Source of the DNA: Desulfobacterales bacterium
GTDB taxonomy: Bacteria > Desulfobacterota > Desulfobacteria > Desulfobacterales > JAFDCJ01
DNA length: 25,660 bases
Direction: 5' to 3'
NCBI GenBank assembly: GCA_020345785.1
Contig: CP070771.1
Location: 7,040,777-7,066,436, forward strand
Part shown: positions 19,058 through 25,660 of the stretch, piece after piece
Numbering within the stretch: the stretch's first letter is position 1
Layout of the letters: each line of letters starts with the position of its first letter
The notes under the pieces: generated by a model
What the model was told of the DNA's origin: nothing
Seen by the model: only the letters and a program-made list of their open reading frames with translations
Database searches by the model: none
Made by a program: the position numbers and the translations under genes

Positions 19058-21352
19058 TTAGATATCGGTTGCCGGATGTTGGATACTGGAGGCCGGAAAG
19101 GTTATTTCAAAAAACGCCCCCTCGCCCCTGCGGGAAGACACCCGGATATTTCCGCCTAAATCCTGCACGATTCGATAGCTGATGGAAAGACCCAGTCCGG
19201 TTCCTTTGCCGATTTTCTTGGTCGTAAAAAAAGGCTCGAAAATTTTTTCCAAAATCGATTTTGGAATGCCGATTCCCGTGTCCGCCACCTCGACCAAAAC
19301 CCTGTCGCCCTTTGATCGCGTGCGCAGGGTGATTCTTTTTTCACCTTTGGTTGGGGGTTGTGATTCCCATTTTTCTTCAATGGCATCACGCGCATTGATC
19401 AGCAGATTGATAAAAACCTGCTCCAGACGATCGGCATCGGCCATTACCATGGGCAGGTTCTGTTCAAGCTGCCAAATCACGTCAATGCCCCTGACTTTCA
19501 GCTGCTGGCTGAAAATTTCAAAAGACTTGCGCAAAACATCGTTCAGCTGAGTTTCCTCGAGCTTCTGGTCCGCTTTGCGGCCGAACTGGCGCATGTGATT
19601 GATGATCTTGGTCGCCCGGTCCACATGGCTGTCGATTTCTTCTGCCATCGTAAATAGAATGTCATCTTTGATGCGCTCTTTTTTCTTCACCTTTTTCATA
19701 AAATAACTGCTGGCGGTCTTGATAACCGCCAGCGGCTGGTTCAATTCATGGGCGACCCCGGTGGCCATCTCCCCCAGGGTCGCCATCTTGCTGGCCTGAA
19801 TCAGCTGCTGCTCGGTCTCCAGACGTTCGGTGATGTCGCTGGCGGTAACCAGCAGCACATTCCTGCCTGGATACTGCGACGGCGAAATCCAGATGTCGAC
19901 AAAGATGGGTTTGCCGTCCTTTCTTATCTGCTTGACCTGGTTGACGACCGACGCCGATTTTAATTCATCGATATAGTGCATTCGCTCATCCGAGTTGAAA
20001 AACTCGAGAAACGAGCGCCGGACAATCTCGCTCCGGGTATAGCCGTAGACGACCTGGACACTGTGGTTGCAGTCGAGGATCTCCAGCGTTTCGGCATCCA
20101 GTACAAAAATAGGATTGCGGATATTGTTGAAGATGTCATGGTATTTCTTTTCCGATCGTTCCAGCTCTTGTTCAAGCTGCTTGCGGTGGGTAATATCCAG
20201 ATTCATCTCCATGGCGGCCACAATTTCACCGTCTTTATTGCGAATCGGCGACGTTTTTACAATCCAATATGTCGGGCTGCCGTCTTTGTTAACCCCGGTC
20301 TCTTCACTGTAGTGCGCGCGGCCGTCTTTAAAGGTCCTCTCAACCGGGCAATTGGGACATTTGGTTTCGCGGCTCTTGTAAGCATGAAAGCAGTAATCCC
20401 CGGGTCGCGGGTCAAATCGATCGGAAAATTCCCGGTTGTAGCCAACCAGCCGGTAATCTTTATTTTGAACCGTGATAATGCAGGGAACCGTTTCAAAAAG
20501 ACTCTGGTACTCGTCTTTTTGGCGGTTTAATTCCTTTTGCTTCTCACCGATTTCCCTGCTCACCTGGTTGATGACGGTGGCCAGCTGGCCGATTTCGTCA
20601 TACTGTTCCACCTCTATTTGGCCGGAATAATCGCCTTTTGAAATGGCCCTGGTGCCGCGAATCAACCGCCGAATCGGCCGGTTGACAAAGTGCAAAACAA
20701 AAAGAAATATGATGGCCGCGGTGACCAGAAAGGCACCCCCGGCCAGCCAGATGATACCTTTTTCCATAAACAGAATTTCTTGATCGGTGTGGGCCAGCGA
20801 AACCACCACATCCAGCGCACCGAGGATTTTCTTATCGGCCGGATGGAAGTGGCAATCGCTCGAAGCGCATTCCGGCTCATTGTAAATCGGGCTGATCATT
20901 CCAAGCCGGCGATAATTTCTCTCATTTTCAAAAATGCGGGTGCTTTCGGCCAGGCTGATGGCTGTCAGAGGCGGTTCGGAACGATGACAAATCTCACAGG
21001 GCTCCGATTTAATGTTAACCGTGACATCAACTTCGGCCGCTGCGTTTGAATATTTTACTTCACCTTGCTTGTTATAAATCCGAATATTCTCAATTCCCTT
21101 TTGTTTGCCGATATTCATGATGATCTGATTGATATCGTCTCTGGAATTGAGCATCATGGCATAATGGGTGCCCAACTTGATGGTGTTGCTGAGCCGTTCG
21201 GTTTCGTCCACGATTTCCCTGCGCAAACGCTCTTTCTGGTACCGGATGCTGAAAAACGCCCAGGTCGATATGGTCAGCAGCAAAATGATGCCCACGCTGA
21301 AAATCAACTTGATTACCAGGCTGAACCGCATATATTGGAGTAGGTTGCGCAT
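19058..21352 (-). CDS. Membrane sensor histidine kinase with two periplasmic c-heme motifs
   Basis: A 764-residue inner-membrane kinase. TM1 (about 11-36) and TM2 (about 199-223) enclose a periplasmic domain of ~160 residues with two heme-c type motifs: CEICH (Cys119, Cys122, His123) and CASSDCH (Cys162, Cys167, His168, a CX4CH variant). Next come a HAMP linker (about 225-270), PAS1 (about 280-390) with CFHAY and KCPNCPV cysteines, PAS2 (about 400-510), H-box [10 protein letters not shown] (His535), N-box [10 protein letters not shown] (Asn653), DTGIGIP and GKGTGLGL. It likely senses redox state or a heme ligand in the periplasm and autophosphorylates. The ATG at 21352 follows the stop of the upstream receiver-kinase by one base, so the pair is translationally coupled. 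The C-terminal tail ([12 protein letters not shown]) is encoded by degenerate repeat-like DNA. Confidence 0.93.
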   Translation of the reverse strand: MRNLLQYMRFSLVIKLIFSVGIILLLTISTWAFFSIRYQKERLRREIVDETERLSNTIKLGTHYAMMLNSRDDINQIIMNIGKQKGIENIRIYNKQGEVKYSNAAAEVDVTVNIKSEPCEICHRSEPPLTAISLAESTRIFENERNYRRLGMISPIYNEPECASSDCHFHPADKKILGALDVVVSLAHTDQEILFMEKGIIWLAGGAFLVTAAIIFLFVLHFVNRPIRRLIRGTRAISKGDYSGQIEVEQYDEIGQLATVINQVSREIGEKQKELNRQKDEYQSLFETVPCIITVQNKDYRLVGYNREFSDRFDPRPGDYCFHAYKSRETKCPNCPVERTFKDGRAHYSEETGVNKDGSPTYWIVKTSPIRNKDGEIVAAMEMNLDITHRKQLEQELERSEKKYHDIFNNIRNPIFVLDAETLEILDCNHSVQVVYGYTRSEIVRRSFLEFFNSDERMHYIDELKSASVVNQVKQIRKDGKPIFVDIWISPSQYPGRNVLLVTASDITERLETEQQLIQASKMATLGEMATGVAHELNQPLAVIKTASSYFMKKVKKKERIKDDILFTMAEEIDSHVDRATKIINHMRQFGRKADQKLEETQLNDVLRKSFEIFSQQLKVRGIDVIWQLEQNLPMVMADADRLEQVFINLLINARDAIEEKWESQPPTKGEKRITLRTRSKGDRVLVEVADTGIGIPKSILEKIFEPFFTTKKIGKGTGLGLSISYRIVQDLGGNIRVSSRRGEGAFFEITFPASSIQHPATDI

Positions 21353-21353
21353 G

Positions 21354-23312
21354 TCAGCTGCTGCCTTTTTGATGGGTTGCCGGGATTTCTTTGGCTGCCG
21401 ACGGCAAAATTCGGGGCATCACCACGCGGAACGTGGACCCCTGCCCCGGCGTCGATTTCACCTGAATCATCCCCCCATGCTGCTGGATGGAATTTCGGGC
21501 AATAAACAATCCAAGCCCGGTACCCGCCTGCCCCTTGGATGAATAAAACAGGTTGAAGATAGATTCCTGGGTTTCCTGATCCATTCCGATACCATTATCT
21601 TGAACCTCAAAAATGATGTGCCCGTCATCCCCTTCGACCGAAAACACAATGCGGTGGGATCTGCCGGAGCGGTCTTCGATACAAGCTTCGATTGCATTTT
21701 CGATGATATTTGTCATCGCGGTTCCGGCCACCGCAGCATCCACCTCGAACACGCCTGCGGCTGCATCAAAATCTTTGACAAACTCGATCGGGTGGTTCTG
21801 AAGCTTCGGCGTGATAACGGCGACAATATCTTCGGCAAAGTCGATGACGGACATCCGTTTCCAATCCAAAGCTCTTTCTTTGGCGTAATAGAGGATGTCC
21901 ATAACCAGATTCCGCATGCGGTCAACCATCTGTTTGACGATATCCAGCCCCTCGTGGATTTTGTCGGCGTTTTTATTGGTAAGTCCTGAGCCAAGCAAAT
22001 ACATGCCGCCGTCCAGACCGGTTAAGATCCCTTTAACGCCGTGCGATATGGAGCTGACCATCAACCCCAGCGAAGAAAGCCGGTCCTGGAGCCGGCGGAT
22101 TTCGGTGATGTTGGTGGACATCTCCATAACCTGCTCGATGTCGCCGGCAGCATTTGGAATCGGCGCAGTGTTGATAAGCACATGGTACTGCTCGCCGGAT
22201 TTGGCGGTAACCACCATTTCAGACTGGTGGAATTGGCCGTCCTCAAATGTTTTGGCCACCGGGCAATCCGGGCACGGCTGGTTTTGATGCTTGTATGCTT
22301 TGTAGCAGTGGTGGCCGACCTCTTCGCCAAAATCTTTTTTGAACAGCCGGTTGGAGGCCTGAATGTTAAATTCCCGATCCTGAACCGTAATGTAACATGG
22401 CACCATGTCAAACAATTGCTGATAGCGTTGCTGGGTGGTGCGCAATTGTTCCTGAAGTCTTTCCACCTCTGAAATATCAGCGGAAATTTCCAGCACCAGT
22501 TCAAGGTCTCCCCGACTGTCGCGGATGGGAGCGGTGTGCACCATGGCAGAAAACTGACTGCCGTCTGAATAGGTGATGATCTCCTGGCTGCGCTGGCCTT
22601 GGCCGCTTTCAAATGTGCGCACCACCGGACACGCTTTTTTCTTTTTGTCTTTATCTTTGTAAGTTACCCAGCTGTTTTGGCCGACCTTATCCCCCAGACG
22701 GTCTTTGTAGAGCTGATTGGTTGCCACCACCTTAAAATCGCGATTGTGGATTGCCACAAAACACGGCATTTCGTTAAAATAATTGATGCCGGTGTCAAAA
22801 TCCCCTGCGAGTTCCCGAATGGCTGAGGATAATCCTTCAACGGCCTGGCCGACGGCAGCCAGCCTTTCGACCTCGACCAGCCTGGCGGATTGCTTCCTCA
22901 CCAACTGCTGCAGATTTTCCGTGTAGGCGGTAAGCTGCCGGCGCATGTCGATTTTTTCATGGGCCCTTTTGAGCGCGATTTCCAGAACATCATCATTGAT
23001 GGGTTTGGTGACGAAATCAGTTGCTTCGTATTTGAGGCTTTCAATCGCCAGATCCATATCACCGTGGCCGGTGATCATAATCACTTCGGTTTCCGGTGCC
23101 TCCTGCTTGATTTTTTTAAGCAATTCGATTCCGTCCATGCCCGGCATCTTGATATCGGTCATGACGATGGCGGGCTTGATTCGGCGGAAGATGTCAAGCG
23201 CTTCTTCTCCGTTTTCAGCCGTCAACACCTCATATCCGCTATCTTCCAGCGCAATGCTGAGTACTTTGCGAATTCCTTCTTCGTCATCTGCCAGCAGTAA
23301 TTTAGTATCCAT
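21354..23312 (-). CDS. Receiver-PAS-PAS-histidine kinase with a relic H-box
   Basis: A 652-residue cytosolic hybrid. The receiver is at 1-120 (Asp9-Asp10, Asp53 in VMTDIKMPG, TGH, TKP Lys103). A coiled coil leads into AAVGQAVEGLSSAIRE (152-167), which matches the H-box region of the 378-residue paralogue but has Ser163 where that has the phospho-acceptor His. Two PAS domains follow: about 175-285 with an incomplete cysteine motif (KACPV) and about 295-405 with the full HHCYKAY...CPDCPV motif. A working H-box SSISHGVKG (His424) comes next, and then an HATPase domain with NIIENAIEAC, DNGIGM and GTGLGL. The start ATG 23312 has no clear Shine-Dalgarno. It is coupled to the downstream heme-motif kinase (1-base gap), making a likely two-gene signalling unit. 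Confidence 0.93.
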   Translation of the reverse strand: MDTKLLLADDEEGIRKVLSIALEDSGYEVLTAENGEEALDIFRRIKPAIVMTDIKMPGMDGIELLKKIKQEAPETEVIMITGHGDMDLAIESLKYEATDFVTKPINDDVLEIALKRAHEKIDMRRQLTAYTENLQQLVRKQSARLVEVERLAAVGQAVEGLSSAIRELAGDFDTGINYFNEMPCFVAIHNRDFKVVATNQLYKDRLGDKVGQNSWVTYKDKDKKKKACPVVRTFESGQGQRSQEIITYSDGSQFSAMVHTAPIRDSRGDLELVLEISADISEVERLQEQLRTTQQRYQQLFDMVPCYITVQDREFNIQASNRLFKKDFGEEVGHHCYKAYKHQNQPCPDCPVAKTFEDGQFHQSEMVVTAKSGEQYHVLINTAPIPNAAGDIEQVMEMSTNITEIRRLQDRLSSLGLMVSSISHGVKGILTGLDGGMYLLGSGLTNKNADKIHEGLDIVKQMVDRMRNLVMDILYYAKERALDWKRMSVIDFAEDIVAVITPKLQNHPIEFVKDFDAAAGVFEVDAAVAGTAMTNIIENAIEACIEDRSGRSHRIVFSVEGDDGHIIFEVQDNGIGMDQETQESIFNLFYSSKGQAGTGLGLFIARNSIQQHGGMIQVKSTPGQGSTFRVVMPRILPSAAKEIPATHQKGSS

Positions 23313-23574
23313 AATTTTTGAGCTGAATTTTAGTGAATAGGTGATGGCATCCGGTCATTGAACCCTTTTTTCGATTATATACTATAGCAAATGAATAATC
23401 TATAATCGGAAGGTGACTGGTGCCATCTTTGGAAATCAGATCTGGATCACGAATTGCGGGATTCAGCGTATTAGGCTGGAGTAGCTTCACAGCACATGTG
23501 CTTGTTTATAGGTCTGACTTTAGGTTCTGATCTGCCTCGGCGGTTCAGCTCTTTAGTGCAGAACTGATTTGCGC
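23313..23574. other. Intergenic region upstream of the receiver-PAS-kinase
   Basis: 262 bp with no credible gene. On the minus strand a TATAAT (23379-23374) lies in an AT-rich stretch 61 bases before the kinase start, but no matching -35 is seen. A perfect 12-bp palindrome, AGCACATGTGCT, lies at 23491-23502. Confidence 0.45.
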
Positions 23575-23982
23575 TCAGCCGATAATTTCCCTGACAAGTT
23601 GAACCAGTCTTTCATGATCCAGCGGTTTTTCCATATAGGCATTCGGTTGAGGTACGGGATCTTTCATTTTGAACTTGAGCATCTTTAAATAATGGGAAAA
23701 TGATTTTTCCCCGACACCTGTTAGCATAATGACCGGAATGTCTTTAAGCTGCGGATCCGCTTTTAGATCACGATACATTGTTACGCCGCCGGCTTGGGGC
23801 ATCATCACATCGAGAATAATCAGGTCGGGAGATTTTTCTTTAACTTTTTGAATCCCTTCCCTCCCGTTTCTGGCCGCAATCGGCTCATATCCGCTGGTTT
23901 CAAACAGGGTGGACACATAAATTCTCACGTCAAGTTCGTCGTCGACGATGAGGATCTTTTTTTTGTTTTCTGGTTCAGACAT
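23575..23982 (-). CDS. Stand-alone response-regulator receiver protein
   Basis: A 135-residue single-domain receiver. It shows ILIVDDE acidic residues, the phospho-acceptor Asp in LIILDVMMP, the switch Thr in VIMLTG and the conserved Lys in YMEKPL. A ~15-residue insertion rich in Lys and Pro (KMKDPVPQPNA) lies between the Thr and Lys motifs. There is no output domain, so it would act by protein contact or as a phosphorelay shuttle. The start is ATG 23982, in the sequence ATGTCTGA, where it overlaps the universal stress protein stop by 8 bases. This marks it as the third gene of a minus-strand operon with translational coupling. The longer in-frame extension upstream lies entirely within the stress protein gene and is not credible. 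Confidence 0.9.
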   Translation of the reverse strand: MSEPENKKKILIVDDELDVRIYVSTLFETSGYEPIAARNGREGIQKVKEKSPDLIILDVMMPQAGGVTMYRDLKADPQLKDIPVIMLTGVGEKSFSHYLKMLKFKMKDPVPQPNAYMEKPLDHERLVQLVREIIG

Positions 23983-24904
23983 CCAAATCGGCCACTTTAT
24001 CCGGGTGATTGACACTGGCGACCGGACAGGCGGCCCGCAGCACGACCTGCTCAACCGTGCTGCCGAGCAAAGCGTCTTCCGGATCGACATCACGGGTATG
24101 ATGGGCCATAACGATCAAATCGGCCTGCTTTTCCCGGGCAAATTTCAGGATTTCCACATAGGGAATTCCTTCCCAGACCTCGATGTCGTAATTATCGTAG
24201 CCTTTCATTTTGGTAATATATTTTTTCTCAATTCGTTCGTGCGCCGCTTTAATTTTTTGTTCGATTTCATTTTGACCTTGGATTTGACCGAAGTTGACTG
24301 AACCAATGTCACAGGCATGGAAAACATGAAGTTTGGCACCCACCTCTTTGGCCAGTTTGTAGGCCCAGAGAAAGGCATATTCCGAGGGTTTTGAAAAATC
24401 GGTGCCGATCACGATATTGGAAAACAGCTTCCAGCAGGTCGTACAAGGCCGACTGATAATCACGACCGGACAACGGGCGGCCTTGGCAACTTTTTGCATG
24501 GTGCTGCCGGCAATGGCTCGGTAGCGGGCAGCGCCGACATCTTCTTCCCGGGTGTGCGCACCCATAATGATCATGTCAACCTTCTCTTTGCGGGCCAGCC
24601 GCAGGATCTCCCGGTGCGGTGCACCGACGACAGCCTCGAGGACCGAATTTTCACTGTCTTTGAGCAACTCGCCGTAAGTGTTGCGCATCTCTTCCTTGAC
24701 CCAATCGATGTAGTCGCTGTCTGACTCTTCGGTTTCCCCCGTTCTGACATCCGTCACAAAAGGGCTGAAACCGCGGGTCGGGACCCCGAGCACATGCAGA
24801 ACGATGAGTTTCGCATCCCATTTCAGTTCCAGGTCAAAAGCCACTTTGGCCGCATTGTCACAGGTGGGGGATGCGGTGGTGGCAAACAGCAGTTTTTTAA
24901 ACAT
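23975..24904 (-). CDS. Tandem universal stress protein (UspA family)
   Basis: A 309-residue cytosolic protein with two Usp domains. The first (about 1-150) begins MFKKLLFATTASPTCDNAAK and ends with GSTMQKVAKAARCPVVIIS. The second (about 160-305) begins FSNIVIGTDFSKPSEYAFLW and ends with LGSTVEQVVLRAACPVASV. Each half keeps the GST phosphate-binding turn before the last strand, so nucleotide binding is plausible. I chose ATG 24904, with AGGAG seven bases before it, rather than an in-frame start seven codons upstream. It sits between an unknown gene (10-base gap) and the stand-alone receiver (8-base overlap) in one operon. The context suggests a stress-response function, but the stimulus is unknown. 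Confidence 0.93.
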   Translation of the reverse strand: MFKKLLFATTASPTCDNAAKVAFDLELKWDAKLIVLHVLGVPTRGFSPFVTDVRTGETEESDSDYIDWVKEEMRNTYGELLKDSENSVLEAVVGAPHREILRLARKEKVDMIIMGAHTREEDVGAARYRAIAGSTMQKVAKAARCPVVIISRPCTTCWKLFSNIVIGTDFSKPSEYAFLWAYKLAKEVGAKLHVFHACDIGSVNFGQIQGQNEIEQKIKAAHERIEKKYITKMKGYDNYDIEVWEGIPYVEILKFAREKQADLIVMAHHTRDVDPEDALLGSTVEQVVLRAACPVASVNHPDKVADLDV

Positions 24905-24914
24905 TGGTCGTCTC

Positions 24915-25445
24915 CTATATTGCACACTGTTTGGGAGTCCCCTGAAAACTTAATTCCCATATGATTCCATCGATAAATTCAAACAGGCTGAACACGGTTT
25001 CAAACTCAAAAACATCCACTTTGTCGCCGAAGACCACGTGTTTCAACTTGCCGAGTTTCAGGGGCATATCCAGCAGGCTTTCCAGATGAAAAGATTTTAA
25101 TTCACAGGTATCCGATCCGCGGACGCCGCGCAACGTATTATATATTTCCAGGCGCGGGTCGCCTGGGAATCCGATCATTTCGACGGTTTTGTAGAATTGC
25201 AGATGATCGATTTCATCGCTGATACACCGGTTTTCCGGACACGCTCGATACCTTTGCAGGCAATCCGGCAAAAATGCATTCAGTTTCGCCAGCAGCGCAT
25301 ATTTTTCGAACATCCGAAAAAAGCCCCGCAACGTGTAATCCTTCGCAAGCTCGACCTGATAGCTGAGAAACATCAGCGGTTCGCCTGTGACAGGCCTGTT
25401 ATTTTCAGCGATGGCCCCGTCATTTTTCAGGGTGATACGATACAT
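24915..25445 (-). CDS. Unknown cysteine-containing protein, first gene of Usp-receiver operon
   Basis: I do not recognise the family. It is a 176-residue protein with no signal peptide or membrane helix, so probably cytosolic. It begins MYRITLKNDGAIAENN, has an aromatic/helical middle (YTLRGFFRMFEKYALLAKL), then cysteines at 62, 69 and 74 (C-x6-C-x4-C), Cys114 and Cys174. The C-terminal half is rich in beta-like segments (KHVVFGDKVDVFEFETVFSL). The cysteine spacing could bind metal or act in redox chemistry, but that is a guess. The ATG at 25445 has only a weak AGG upstream, because a 47-bp AT-rich tandem repeat ends directly before it. The tight spacing to the stress protein gene (10 bases) argues that it is a real gene. 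Confidence 0.75.
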   Translation of the reverse strand: MYRITLKNDGAIAENNRPVTGEPLMFLSYQVELAKDYTLRGFFRMFEKYALLAKLNAFLPDCLQRYRACPENRCISDEIDHLQFYKTVEMIGFPGDPRLEIYNTLRGVRGSDTCELKSFHLESLLDMPLKLGKLKHVVFGDKVDVFEFETVFSLFEFIDGIIWELSFQGTPKQCAI

Positions 25446-25448
25446 AGT

Positions 25449-25495
25449 TAAAATGCCTAAAATGATCTAAAATGATCTAAAATGCCTAAAATGAT
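25449..25495. repeat. Five-unit TAAAATG tandem repeat in the operon leader
   Basis: Successive units are TAAAATGCC, TAAAATGATC, TAAAATGATC, TAAAATGCC and TAAAATGAT, running from 25449 to 25495. The array ends 3 bases before the start codon of the unknown gene, so it occupies the ribosome-binding region of the minus-strand transcript. Confidence 0.85.
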
Positions 25496-25505
25496 GGTAT
25501 CGCAA

Positions 25506-25513
25506 CCCTCCTT
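25506..25513 (-). promoter_or_regulatory. Displaced strong Shine-Dalgarno AAGGAGGG
   Basis: On the minus strand AAGGAGGG lies 60 bases before the ATG at 25445, with the tandem repeat between. No ATG or GTG lies at a normal distance from it. An in-frame TAG within the repeat rules out a longer version of the unknown gene. Confidence 0.45.
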
Positions 25514-25616
25514 TTTTGATAGCAGACATCGGGCCATTATCTATGAACGTAAATTTGCGATCATCTGATTAGACAGATGGCTGGTATAAACCCTCACCTA
25601 AACGGAACAGCGAACC

Positions 25617-25653
25617 GCAGAATATCGAATATCGAACCGCAGAATGTCGAAGG
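25617..25653 (-). repeat. ATTCGATATTCG short repeat cluster, copy 2
   Basis: In reverse complement this reads CCTTCGACATTC, then TTCGATATTCG, the same words as at 4206-4239. GAACCGCAGAAT also occurs twice (25612-25623 and 25634-25645). The window ends here, so the element may continue. Confidence 0.55.
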
Positions 25654-25660
25654 GTGGTTT

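Noticed and set aside
23302..23490. 62-codon minus-strand frame upstream of the receiver-PAS-kinase
   Set aside because: No Shine-Dalgarno, no recognisable domain, and it overlaps the kinase start in another frame.
23983..24093. N-terminal extension of the stand-alone receiver
   Set aside because: The extension overlaps the Usp coding sequence, has a low-complexity Arg/Ser/Pro composition and lacks receiver similarity; ATG 23982 begins just before the canonical receiver fold.

Overview
The window reads like a chromosomal segment of an anaerobic Desulfobacterota (deltaproteobacterial, sulfate-reducer-like, probably Desulfobacterales) genome. The evidence is a single-chain pyruvate:ferredoxin oxidoreductase, an oxygen-labile class I [4Fe-4S] fumarase, a membrane histidine kinase with periplasmic c-heme motifs, and PAS domains with a C...CPxCPV cysteine signature. 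Intergenic gaps are full of short degenerate repeats, a habit I associate with that group. The assignment is inference; there is no rRNA or other phylogenetic marker here. I see no tRNA, rRNA, CRISPR array, transposase or phage gene.

Layout. 48-1478 (+) is pyruvate kinase. 1654-3318 (-) is a zinc-ribbon, membrane-anchored TPR protein. 3656-4051 (+) is a tandem ACT-domain protein. 4371-6735 (-) holds gnd and 6-phosphogluconolactonase, and 7079-8731 (+) is pgi, followed by an orphan family-3 solute-binding lipoprotein (8804-9631, +). A minus-strand run, mlaC-like - K+ channel - MORN-repeat protein (11831 down to 9936), looks like one operon. Next on the minus strand come PFOR (15687-12145), closed by a strong bidirectional terminator, and class I fumarase (17401-15791) upstream of it. 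The right third is signal transduction, all on the minus strand: a receiver-kinase hybrid (18769-17633), a second larger receiver-PAS-PAS-kinase (23312-21354) coupled to a heme-motif membrane kinase (21352-19058), and an operon of an unknown cysteine-containing protein, a tandem universal stress protein and a stand-alone receiver (25445-23575).

How it fits together. The left half is central carbon metabolism (pyk, pgi, pgl, gnd, PFOR, fumarase). zwf, which commonly sits with pgl and gnd, is not present in the window. The right half looks like redox or stress sensing: heme-motif and cysteine-PAS kinases, receivers without DNA-binding output domains, and a stress protein operon.

The most unusual signal is a pair of approximately 80-nt elements (6844-6923 and 11847-11925) with identical 10-bp inverted ends, a conserved interior and a CCCGA-type hairpin downstream. 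They lie beside pgl/pgi and in front of mlaC, and they could be a structured RNA family or a small non-autonomous mobile repeat. Also notable are a kinase that keeps a histidine-less relic H-box and a tandem repeat that separates a strong Shine-Dalgarno sequence from its apparent start codon.
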